Assembly (NCBI GenBank): GCA_026225255.1
Contig: JAMFSJ010000045.1
Span: 1 to 64,000 of the forward strand
DNA: 64,000 nt
Source: Methylacidimicrobium fagopyrum
GTDB lineage: Bacteria > Verrucomicrobiota > Verrucomicrobiia > Limisphaerales > UBA11358
Direction of reading: 5' to 3'
A program made the position numbers and the translations under genes. Shown here piece by piece: positions 23,067 to 32,300 of the stretch; position 1 is the stretch's first letter, and each line of letters opens with the position of its first letter. Below the pieces are notes generated by a model. It saw only the letters and a program-made list of their open reading frames with translations. It was not told the origin of the DNA and did no database searches.

Positions 23067-26000
23067 GTGATACTGGCCGCCTTGACGCGGAAAATTTACA
23101 TCAGCTTAATCGTCGTCTTCATCGCGCTGTCAGGCGGGGCCGTTCGCGCGGCGGACACGAGCGAGCAACTGGCGGAAGCCGTCGGTTCCATGCGCACCTG
23201 GCATGTGGCCGAAGGGTTGCCGTCCGATTCTGTCACGGCGATCATCCAGACGCGCGACGGTTTTTTGTGGATCGGCACGACGGCCGGATTAGTCCGTTTC
23301 GACGGCTTGAAATTCACCGACCTCAAGCTCACGACTTTACCCATCCACCACCCCATCAGCATCACCGCGATGTGCGAGGATGACAGCGGCCATTTGTGGA
23401 TCGGCACGCAAGCGGATGGATTATTTGAATTAGATCAAGGCGTCGTGCGCCATTACACCGCGTCGCAAGGTTTGCTGGATGACGATGTGACGAGTCTCGC
23501 CGTGGATAATCATGAAGCGATCTGGGTCGGCACCAAGTCCGGTTTAAATTTTTGGTCGGACAAAAAATTCACCGCCTTCACCACGCAGGATGGGTTGCCG
23601 GATAATTTTATTTCCGGCGTGCACGTCGCGCGTTCCGGCACGGTCTGGATCACCACGCGCAACGGCATGTGCCAGTTCATTGGCGGCAAGATTGTGCCGT
23701 ATGCGTTTCAGACCGAGAGTCAAGGTCGCAGCCCCGAATACATTGGCGCCTACGAAGATCGGCGCGGTAATCTCTGGGCGTTCGGCGACACGTATCTCAT
23801 CAATCTCGCGGAAGGCAAACGCTTCAATTATTTTCGCAGCTCGGAATCCGCGTCCGTCCGCATCTGGAGTTTGTGCGAAGGCCGCGACGGACGGTTGTGG
23901 ATCGGCACGAGCGGACGCGGCCTGTTCTGTTTTGAGGACAACAGTTTTCAACCCGTCATTCTGGGCGAAAATCGTTGGCCGTATGATGTCCGCGCCATTT
24001 ACGAAGATCGCGAAGGCAATCTCTGGCTCGGCACGAGCGGCGGCGGCTTGTTGCAATTACGTCCGCAATCCGTCCACGTTTTGCGCGCCGGCCAAGGCTT
24101 GCCCGACAGCCCGCCGACGGCACTCGCGCAAGATGCCGGCGGTCGCATTTACGTCGGCCTGCAACGCGGCGGATTATTCGTCGGCACCGATGGCCGGTTC
24201 GATCACGTGAATGGCAACGACGGTTTGCCGTTGCAAAATTTTATCACCGCCGCCGCCGTTGCGCCGGACGGAACCGTTTGGGCCGGCACGTTGGGCAACG
24301 GTTTGTTTGCCTTGAAAAACGAGCGCGGCCTGCAATTCACCACCGCCAATGGCCTGGCCGATAACACCGTGCTCGCCGTCGGCACGGATACCGAAAGCAA
24401 TGTTTGGGCCAGCACCAGCGCGGGAACCGTTCACCGTTTCACCGATAAAAGCGACACGCGTTTCGGCCCCGCGCAAGGTTTGCCGGGAACGCCGGTGACG
24501 ACTTTGCTGGCGGCCACGGGCGGCGGACTTTGGCTCGGCACACAGGACGGACAGATTTTGCGCGAACAAAATGAAAAATTTTCCCGCTCGCCCGTCACCA
24601 ATCATTTTCCCGTGCTGGCGTTGCACGAAGGCGAAAAAGGTCGCTTGTGGATCGGCACGGCGGGCGACGGTCTGACGTGTCTGTCCAGCAACGGCGCCGT
24701 GATGAATTGGAATCTCAACAATGATTTACCCGACGATGTCGTGGCGGGGATCGCGGAAGATCGCGCGAAAAATTTATGGCTCGCCACCGGCGCGGGAATT
24801 TATCGCATCAACCACGGCAACCTGCTCCGGTCGCTCAACGATCCGAAAGAACCGCTCGCGTGCGAATTAATTTCCGAACTGAAAACCATGCCGGATTCCA
24901 CGACGTTTTTTGGCGGCATCCGCGCGTTGCTGGCGAAGAACGGGGAACTGTGGTTTGCCACGGCGGACAACGTGTTGAACATTGACACGCACTCGTCGGA
25001 AATCGCTTCTAAAAATGTCCCCTGCTATCTCGAAAGCGCCGTTTTCAATAACCAGCCGCCCGTCTCGCTATTGCAAGGCGAACTGTGGTCCGCGCCCGTG
25101 ACGAATGCCGAACCGTATCAGGCGCCCGACTACGTGAGTTCGCTCGACATCCATTTTGATGCGTTGAGTTTTGCCACGCCGGAAGAAATTCATTTCCGCC
25201 ATAAACTCACCGGTTCCGACGCAGATTGGAGCGAGGACAGCAACGCGCGCTCGGCGCATTACAGCCATTTGAATTACGGCAAATATCGTTTCCATCTCGC
25301 CGTGCGCAGCCTCGACGGCAGCTGGCAGGAATTGCCGCAAACATTTTCGTTCATCGTGCCCACGCCGTTCTATTTTCAAACGTGGGCGATCTTTCTGTAT
25401 GTATTTTTCGCGGTCGGCGTGGTCACGGGCATTGTGCGCGTCGTTTCCCACCGGCGCCTGCGTTTGGCGTTGGCGCGCCTGGAACAATTGCAATCGCTCG
25501 AACGCGAACGGATGCGGATCGCGCGCGACATGCACGATGAAATGGGCTCGAAGCTCACGAAAATTTCGTTCCTCAGCGAACACGCGCAGATGGATGCCGG
25601 CGCCGCCAATTCGCCGATGAATAAAAAAATGCAAGACATCGCGCAAACGTCGCGGGATTTATTGCAGACGATGGATGAAATCGTCTGGGTCGTGAACCCG
25701 CGCAACGATTCGCTGGATAATCTGGTGACGTATCTGAACCATTACGCCACGGAATATTTTCAGAACACCAGCGTGGAATGCGTGCTGCGGTTGCCCGCGG
25801 TAATACCGCATCATCCGTTGTCGTCGGAAGCGCGGCATAATTTATTTCTCACGTTTGAAGAAGCGTTGAACAACGTGCTAAAACATTCCGGGGCGACGCG
25901 GGTGACGGTGGAAATGAAAATCACGCTGTTGGAATTTGAATATAAAATCACCGACAACGGCCACGGTTTCAAGGTGCCGGCGCGCGCCGCGTCCGCCAGC

Positions 26001-26162
26001 CGCGCCAACGCGAATGGTAAACGCGGCGGCAATGGTTTAAATAATATGCAACAACGCCTGGTGGACATCGGCGGCGAATGCCTGATTTCCAGCCAACTGG
26101 AAACCGGCACAACGGTCGCGGTGCGGTTGCCGCTCGGAAAAAATATTGCCAACGACTCATGA
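23067..26162 (+). CDS. Sensor histidine kinase with double beta-propeller sensor
   Basis: A 1031-residue membrane kinase. A signal anchor (ISLIVVFIALSGGAVRA) is followed by about 14 propeller repeats of the type DGxLWIGTxxGL, enough for two seven-bladed propellers, then a Y_Y_Y domain (IHFDALSF ... HYSHLNYGKYRFHLAV), one transmembrane helix (about 773-795), and a NarL-type kinase core: dimerisation helix with phospho-His823 (RDMHDEMG) and an ATPase domain (NNVLKHSG, DNGHGF, GNGLNNMQ). It has no receiver domain, unlike hybrid Bacteroides sensors. Start is GTG. The stop overlaps the regulator start. It probably senses oligosaccharide or its breakdown products. Confidence 0.9.
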   Translation: MILAALTRKIYISLIVVFIALSGGAVRAADTSEQLAEAVGSMRTWHVAEGLPSDSVTAIIQTRDGFLWIGTTAGLVRFDGLKFTDLKLTTLPIHHPISITAMCEDDSGHLWIGTQADGLFELDQGVVRHYTASQGLLDDDVTSLAVDNHEAIWVGTKSGLNFWSDKKFTAFTTQDGLPDNFISGVHVARSGTVWITTRNGMCQFIGGKIVPYAFQTESQGRSPEYIGAYEDRRGNLWAFGDTYLINLAEGKRFNYFRSSESASVRIWSLCEGRDGRLWIGTSGRGLFCFEDNSFQPVILGENRWPYDVRAIYEDREGNLWLGTSGGGLLQLRPQSVHVLRAGQGLPDSPPTALAQDAGGRIYVGLQRGGLFVGTDGRFDHVNGNDGLPLQNFITAAAVAPDGTVWAGTLGNGLFALKNERGLQFTTANGLADNTVLAVGTDTESNVWASTSAGTVHRFTDKSDTRFGPAQGLPGTPVTTLLAATGGGLWLGTQDGQILREQNEKFSRSPVTNHFPVLALHEGEKGRLWIGTAGDGLTCLSSNGAVMNWNLNNDLPDDVVAGIAEDRAKNLWLATGAGIYRINHGNLLRSLNDPKEPLACELISELKTMPDSTTFFGGIRALLAKNGELWFATADNVLNIDTHSSEIASKNVPCYLESAVFNNQPPVSLLQGELWSAPVTNAEPYQAPDYVSSLDIHFDALSFATPEEIHFRHKLTGSDADWSEDSNARSAHYSHLNYGKYRFHLAVRSLDGSWQELPQTFSFIVPTPFYFQTWAIFLYVFFAVGVVTGIVRVVSHRRLRLALARLEQLQSLERERMRIARDMHDEMGSKLTKISFLSEHAQMDAGAANSPMNKKMQDIAQTSRDLLQTMDEIVWVVNPRNDSLDNLVTYLNHYATEYFQNTSVECVLRLPAVIPHHPLSSEARHNLFLTFEEALNNVLKHSGATRVTVEMKITLLEFEYKITDNGHGFKVPARAASASRANANGKRGGNGLNNMQQRLVDIGGECLISSQLETGTTVAVRLPLGKNIANDS

Positions 26163-26791
26163 AAAAAATCATCACCGTTTCCATCGTGGACGACGAAGCC
26201 GATTTGCGCGAACACATCGGCGGTTATCTTGCGGCCGCCGGCAATATCCGTTGCCTGCGCCATTACGCCAGCGCGGAAGAAGCGTTGCAACATTTGCCGA
26301 CCGCCAAGCCGGACGTGATCTTGATGGACATCAATCTCGGCGGCATGGATGGCATCGAATGCGTGCGCCGCCTGACCGTGCTCATGCCGCAAGCGCAAGT
26401 GCTCATGCTCACGGTGTTTGAAGATCCTGAGCAGATTTTCCGCGCGCTCTCCGCCGGGGCGAGCGGCTATTTATTAAAACGGTTACCGCCAAAAAAATTA
26501 TTGGAAGCCATCGAAGAAGTATTGGCGGGCGGCTCGCCGATGTCCGCGTCCATCGCACGCAAAGTCGTGCAATCGTTCAAAACCACGCCGGCGCGTGGCG
26601 ATGAAGCTGGCGATTTGTCGCAACGCGAACGTTCCGTGCTCGACGGCCTCGCGGAAGGTCTCGCTTACAAACAGATCGCGGATCAACTGGGCGTCAGTAT
26701 TCACACCGTGCGCAATTACATTCGCCGCATTTATGAAAAACTCCACGTCCGCACCCGCACGGAAGCCGTCGCTAAATTTTTGCGCAAATGA
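26159..26791 (+). CDS. NarL/LuxR-type response regulator
   Basis: A 210-residue regulator. The receiver domain (residues 4-120) has the acidic pair (VDDEAD), phospho-acceptor Asp57 (ILMDINLGG), Thr (MLTVFED) and Lys (YLLKRL). The LuxR helix-turn-helix (148-205) reads LSQRERSVLDGLAEGLAYKQIADQLGVSIHTVRNYIRRIYEKL. Overlap of ATGA at both ends couples it to the kinase before and the GH2 after. It most likely controls the glycoside hydrolases beside it. Confidence 0.95.
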   Translation: MKKIITVSIVDDEADLREHIGGYLAAAGNIRCLRHYASAEEALQHLPTAKPDVILMDINLGGMDGIECVRRLTVLMPQAQVLMLTVFEDPEQIFRALSAGASGYLLKRLPPKKLLEAIEEVLAGGSPMSASIARKVVQSFKTTPARGDEAGDLSQRERSVLDGLAEGLAYKQIADQLGVSIHTVRNYIRRIYEKLHVRTRTEAVAKFLRK

Positions 26792-29124
26792 AAATGGTTA
26801 GAACCCAGGCCATGACCGGTGACGATCTTTTTCCCGCCACCGAGGCACCGAGAAAGTCTTTTCTGAAAAACTCTGGTTTCCCGGTGCCCCGGTGGCATTT
26901 GGTATTGGTCGCTTTCATTTTCGCCGCTTGGCTTTCCGCGGCCGCCGAGGAAAATTGGTCGCCGGGCAAAGCCCCGATCATGACGCGTTGGGCGGCGGAA
27001 GTGAATCCCACGAATGCGTTGCCGGAATATCCGCGGCCCCAACTCGAGCGGACGGATTGGTTGAATTTGAACGGGCTCTGGGATTACGCCATCACCACGA
27101 GTGCCACGAATCAGCCGACGCAATTCACCGGTAAAATTCTCGTGCCGTTCCCGATCGAATCGGCGTTGTCCGGCGTGATGACGAATCTGGATGAGCACAG
27201 CAGCTTGTGGTATCGCCGGAACTTTTCCGTGCCGGAAGCGTGGCGTGGTCAACGGGTGCGGCTGCATTTTGGCGCCTTAGATTGGCACGGCGAAGTCTGG
27301 GTGAACGGCCAGCGCATCGGCGAACATCGCGGCGGTTACGACGCGTTCACGTTCGACATCACCGATGCCTTGCACGGGAACGGGCCGGAGGAAATTTCCG
27401 TTTGCGCGACCGATCCGACGGAGGGCGATCAGCCGCGCGGCAAACAATCTCGCAAGCCGGAAGGTATTTTTTACACGTCTACTTCCGGCATCTGGCAAAC
27501 CGTCTGGCTGGAACCGGTGCCGGAGACGTGCATTGATTCGCTCAAGCTGACGCCGGATGTGGATGCGCAGGCCTTGCAACTGTGGGTCGCCGCAAATCAT
27601 TTTTCGGACACCGTGCAAGTCGAAGCTACGGCGTGGGCGAACGGCAAAAAAGTCGCCAGCGTCATCGGCCCGGCGAATGCGGCGCTGATTTTAAATCTCT
27701 CGAAACCGCATCTCTGGTCGCCGAGCGATCCGTTTCTTTACGACTTAAAAGTGACGTTGCGCGATGGTGGAAAAATTCTTGATTCCGTGACGAGTTATTT
27801 TGGCATGAGAAAAATTGCGTTGCGCCGCGACGATCAAGGCGTCACGCGCATCGCGCTAAACGATCAATTTATTTTTCAGATCGGCACGTTGGATCAAGGC
27901 TTTTGGCCGGACGGCATTTACACGGCGCCGACCGATGCGGCGTTGCGTTCCGACATTGAATTTCTTAAAAACATCGGCTTCAACGTCACGCGCAAACATG
28001 TGAAGGTAGAGCCGGACCGCTGGTATTATTGGTGCGATAAATTGGGTTTACTCGTCTGGCAAGACATGCCGAGCGCGAACAACGCGACGGTGGATGGCCG
28101 GCGCGATTTTGAAAATGAATTACTCCGCATGGTGCAAGGTCTCGGCAATCATCCGGCCATCGTCACCTGGGTTTTGTTCAACGAAGGCTGGGGGCAATAC
28201 GACACCGCGCCGCTCGCGCGCTGGCTCAAGGATTTAGATCCGACGCGGCTCGTGGATAACGCGAGTGGTTGGACCGACATGCGGGCGGGCGATCTGATCG
28301 ACATGCACAATTATCCCGATCCCAACGCGCCGGTGCCGGAACCGCATCGCGCCGCCGTGCTCGGCGAAACGGGCGGCTTCGGCCTCGTCGTGCCGGATCA
28401 CATCTGGGCCACCAATCATTTGTGGGGTTACGTGATGTTGACCAACCGCGAAGATTTGGCCCAGCACTATGCCCACTCGCTCAAACAAGTCTGGCGGCTG
28501 CACAACCTGAGCGGCTTGAGCGCCTTTATTTACACGCAAACCGCCGATGTCGAAACCGAATGTAACGGCTTGCTCACCTATGACCGCGACGTGACCAAAC
28601 TCGATATCAACTTTTTGCGGAACGCCAATCTCGGCCAATCCTTGCGCGCGCCGAAGAAAATTGTTTTGGCCAACGCCTTGTTCGGCCGGACGACGTGGAA
28701 ATACACGATCGCCAAACCGGCGAATAATTGGATGCAGCCCGACTTCATTGTGCCGGGCTGGAAAGACGGCGTCGGCGGTTTTGGCAGCGCGGGCACGCCG
28801 GGCATTTTTCAGAACACGATCTGGGATACCGCCGATATTTGGTTACGCACGGATTTCACGGTCGCGGCGGAAGATATTCCCGCGTTGGAACTGCAAATTT
28901 TTCACGACGAAGATGTGGAGATTTATTTGAACGGCGTGCTCGCGTTGAAAATGCCCGGCTTCATAACGGACTACGACGAATTTGAAATCGCGCCGGCCGC
29001 CCTCGCCGCGTTGCACGCCGGCAACAACCTGATCAGCGTTCACTGCCATCAAACTGCTGGTGGCCAAGGCGTGGATGTGGGCCTCATCGTGCCGGAAACG
29101 GCGAGCAAACCGGACAAGAAATAG
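26788..29124 (+). CDS. Glycoside hydrolase family 2 enzyme, second copy
   Basis: A 778-residue GH2 enzyme, related along its whole length to the one at 20670. A hydrophobic segment (about 36-53, WHLVLVAFIFAAWLSAAAEE) is a signal peptide with an unusually long N-region if translation starts at 26788 (ATGA overlap with the regulator); ATG at 26812 is an alternative. The acid/base is Glu466 (FNEGWG), and the likely nucleophile Glu527 (GETGGF). These catalytic loops differ from the first enzyme (FNES, GEYGG), so substrates may differ. It is the last gene of the operon. Confidence 0.9.
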   Translation: MKMVRTQAMTGDDLFPATEAPRKSFLKNSGFPVPRWHLVLVAFIFAAWLSAAAEENWSPGKAPIMTRWAAEVNPTNALPEYPRPQLERTDWLNLNGLWDYAITTSATNQPTQFTGKILVPFPIESALSGVMTNLDEHSSLWYRRNFSVPEAWRGQRVRLHFGALDWHGEVWVNGQRIGEHRGGYDAFTFDITDALHGNGPEEISVCATDPTEGDQPRGKQSRKPEGIFYTSTSGIWQTVWLEPVPETCIDSLKLTPDVDAQALQLWVAANHFSDTVQVEATAWANGKKVASVIGPANAALILNLSKPHLWSPSDPFLYDLKVTLRDGGKILDSVTSYFGMRKIALRRDDQGVTRIALNDQFIFQIGTLDQGFWPDGIYTAPTDAALRSDIEFLKNIGFNVTRKHVKVEPDRWYYWCDKLGLLVWQDMPSANNATVDGRRDFENELLRMVQGLGNHPAIVTWVLFNEGWGQYDTAPLARWLKDLDPTRLVDNASGWTDMRAGDLIDMHNYPDPNAPVPEPHRAAVLGETGGFGLVVPDHIWATNHLWGYVMLTNREDLAQHYAHSLKQVWRLHNLSGLSAFIYTQTADVETECNGLLTYDRDVTKLDINFLRNANLGQSLRAPKKIVLANALFGRTTWKYTIAKPANNWMQPDFIVPGWKDGVGGFGSAGTPGIFQNTIWDTADIWLRTDFTVAAEDIPALELQIFHDEDVEIYLNGVLALKMPGFITDYDEFEIAPAALAALHAGNNLISVHCHQTAGGQGVDVGLIVPETASKPDKK

Positions 29125-29220
29125 GCCAATCGTCCGCGTTCTCGAAATTTTCGAATGCCCAGTCGCGAATGCCGAATTCGCTAGCGGGAACCTACCACGC
29201 CCAACTTCGGTTTTTTTGCA

Positions 29221-29246
29221 CGTGGCCATTTCATGCCACATGACAG
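29221..29246 (+). promoter_or_regulatory. Upstream motif GTGGCCATTTCATGCCACATGACAG, copy 1
   Basis: A conserved stretch of about 25 bp with a near-palindromic part (GTGGC...GCCAC) lies 120 bp before the first giant adhesin-like gene. The same stretch precedes the second one (34004-34028). In this copy a possible -10 TATAGT follows 18 bp after ATGACA. Whether it is a promoter, an operator or a leader RNA signal is open. Confidence 0.5.
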
Positions 29247-29368
29247 ATTTGCGCTTAAGGGATTATAGTCTCAACATGTTCCAATTGTTAAAGCCCGCAG
29301 CTCCCTGTCGCGTCCACGCGTCTCCTTATCCACTTTGACTTGGAAATACAAATACGTAACCCAACAAA

Positions 29369-32300
29369 ATGAAAACTCCCCAAAAATCAACCACGCTAAA
29401 ACGAGGTCATCTTTCCCGGATGAAACTCTTAACTCTTGCCTCCGCGCTGGCGCTGCCCGCCGCGACGGTCTTTGGCCAGTCCCAATGGACCAACGGCACC
29501 AGCGATTTTAACAATGCCGCAGGTTGGAGCCCCAACGGGGTTCCCACCGGCAATGCCTCCAATGACAGTGGTTCCACCAATGTTGTCCTCATCCAGCCAG
29601 GCGATCCGGTTTGGGGTCACGGTGACACGCTCGCCGGTCAAGGCAGCGGCACTTCCGGCTCTTACCTGCAAACCGGTTCCACCAATAACACCGGTTATCC
29701 GAGCGGCGGCAGTTGGATGCGATTGGGCATTGGCACCGGCGGCACTTTTGGATCCTATACTTTAAGCAATGGCGTGGTGAATGTGGCCGGGCAAACGCAT
29801 CTCGGCGAAAACGGCACGGGGGTATTGACGGTGGCGGGCGGCACTTACAACACGGGTTACAATGGCAATCCCGGATTTTGCGCGGGTGATGGGGATGGCA
29901 ATTCCAGCGCTTCGGTGGGCACGCTGAACTTTTATGGCGGCACGATCAATAACGTCAATAATGAAACGTGGCTCGGCGAAGGTGCCGGTTGCTCTGGTTA
30001 TTTTAACCTGAGCGGCGGCACGTTCAACGCGAACAATTGGTTCGCGGTGGGTCGCAATGGCGGTTACGGCGAACTCAATATCTCCAACAACGCAGTGGTT
30101 GTCCGCAACGGTAATGGGAACTTCGATGTTGGCGCGAGCGGTCGGGGCGTGGTGAATCAAAATGGCGGCGCGGTCACCAACCTTTCCAACCAGACGTGGT
30201 TGGGCGAACAATCTTCCGCCACGTGGAATTTGAACAGCGGTATTGCCAATCTTGGCACGGTGGTTTTTGGGGTGACCGGCAACGGCAGCGGCACGTTGAA
30301 TATGAATGGCGGCACCCTGATCGCCCAATCGCTGAGCTTGGGCAACATCAACGCGAGTGCGGTGGTGAACCTGAACGGCGGCTCGATCATTGCGGCGGGC
30401 AATAATTCGTCCTTCATGCAAGGCTTGACGCAGGTCACGATTGGCACGGGCATCACGTTTGATTCTCAGGCTTACAACATCACAATTGCGCAAGAGATCG
30501 ATGGCGGCGGCCCGTTGACTAAGAACGGCAGCGGCACATTGATTTTGACTGGCCCCAATACTTATTCCGGCACCACCACGGTGAACGCCGGCAAATTGGC
30601 GATCAACGCTGCCCAACAAGTTAACGGCGGCTATGTCGTGGCGAACAATGCCGAGTTGAGCCTTACCGTGCCTTCGCACAATGCCCAGTTAAACATGTCG
30701 AGCCTCACGCTGAGCGGGGCAACCAGCATCGTGGATTTTGATCTCGGAGCCTTTGGTAATCCGTCTGCGGGCAGTGCGCCGGTGAAAGTAAATGGCGCGC
30801 TGACGGTCAGCGGAGTCGTCACGGTTAACGTTGCGGATACGGTGCCGCAACTCGGTCAATTCGCATTGATCACTTACACCAGTGCGGTTAATCCCAGCGG
30901 TTTTGTGTTGGGCTCCCTGCCCCAAGGCGTGGGCGCTTACTTGAGCAACAATATCGCAGGTAGTTCTCTTGACTTGGTTGTCACCAACGTGAACCTACCG
31001 CGCTGGGAAGGCCAGGCGGGCGGCAATTGGGACATCGGCCTGACCACGAACTGGATCAACATCGGCACGGGTTTGCCGACTTATTACACGGACGGTAACG
31101 GGGTATTGCTGGATGATGAAGCGACGGGGACAACCGCCATCAATCTCACTACCAACATCAATCCACTTTCCGTGACCTTTAACAACACCAACTTGACTTA
31201 CACCGTGACGGGCAAAGGTCGGATCAATGGCAGCACGTCGGTTTTCGTTCAAGGTGCAGGCACGGTGAATATGCTCAATACCAACGGCTACACAGGCGCA
31301 ACCGTCCTCTCTGGCGGTATCTTGTCCGTAACCAATCTCGCCAACGGCGGAGTGCCGAGCGCGATCGGTGCTTCTTCGTCTAACTCCACCAGCCTGGTTC
31401 TGGCGGGCGGCAACTTGAGCTATTCAGGTCCGGCGACCACAATCAATCGTGGTTATCAAACTCAAGCCACCAACAGCACGCTCACCACGGTCAGCAACCT
31501 GACCTTGACCGGCTCTGCTACTGCCACGCTGGCTGGCGGCCTGACCAAGAGTGGTTTGGGACAACTCACTTATGCGACGGTTGGCAGCAACGTTCTCTCG
31601 GGTGCAAACTCGCCCGGTTACAATGTCGCTGATGGTTCCGTCGTATTTGACGGAACGGCGGGCGGCCAAAGCAATTATTTTGGCGGCGGATCGCTGACGT
31701 TAAACGGCGTAAACAGTGTCGCGACGGTGGCGGTGACCAATGCCATACTGAACACGGGTGATCTTAATCTCGGTAATCTTGGTAATTCTACGGATACGCT
31801 GACCGTTCATACCAACAGCACGCTAAATGTCGGCGGCTGGCTGATCTTTGGCGACGGTGGCAATGTCGTCTCCACCCTCAATGTGAATCATAGCACGTTG
31901 AATGTGCTCAATGGTAAAGTCCTCATGGGCGGCCGCGCGGGTGATACGAGCACCTTGAATATCAACGGCGGCATCCTTAATAACGCTGGTGCCAATGGAT
32001 TTGATATCGGTGACGGCGGTTGGAATGGCACGGGCGCGCGCACGGGCATCGTCAACCAAACGGGCGGCAGCAATAATATTAACACCAGCCTCTCAGTCGG
32101 GAATGCGGCCACCGGCATTGGTTTCTATAACTTGACGAACGGCTTGCTTAACGTTTCGGGTGAAATCGACGTCGCCAATGGCGGCGCAGTCGGCACCTTT
32201 AATATCGTGAACAGCACGGTTGACGCTGGCAGCTGGTTTGTAACGGGTCGCGCCGGTTCCACGAGCGGCATCTTGAACATGCTTGGCGGCGTGATCAATA

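Noticed and set aside
29762-30679. Long minus-strand ORF of 305 codons inside the first giant gene (and similar ones in the second)
   Set aside because: It is antisense to strongly repetitive, GC-biased coding sequence, which leaves the opposite strand open. Composition is Arg/Ala-rich with no domain.
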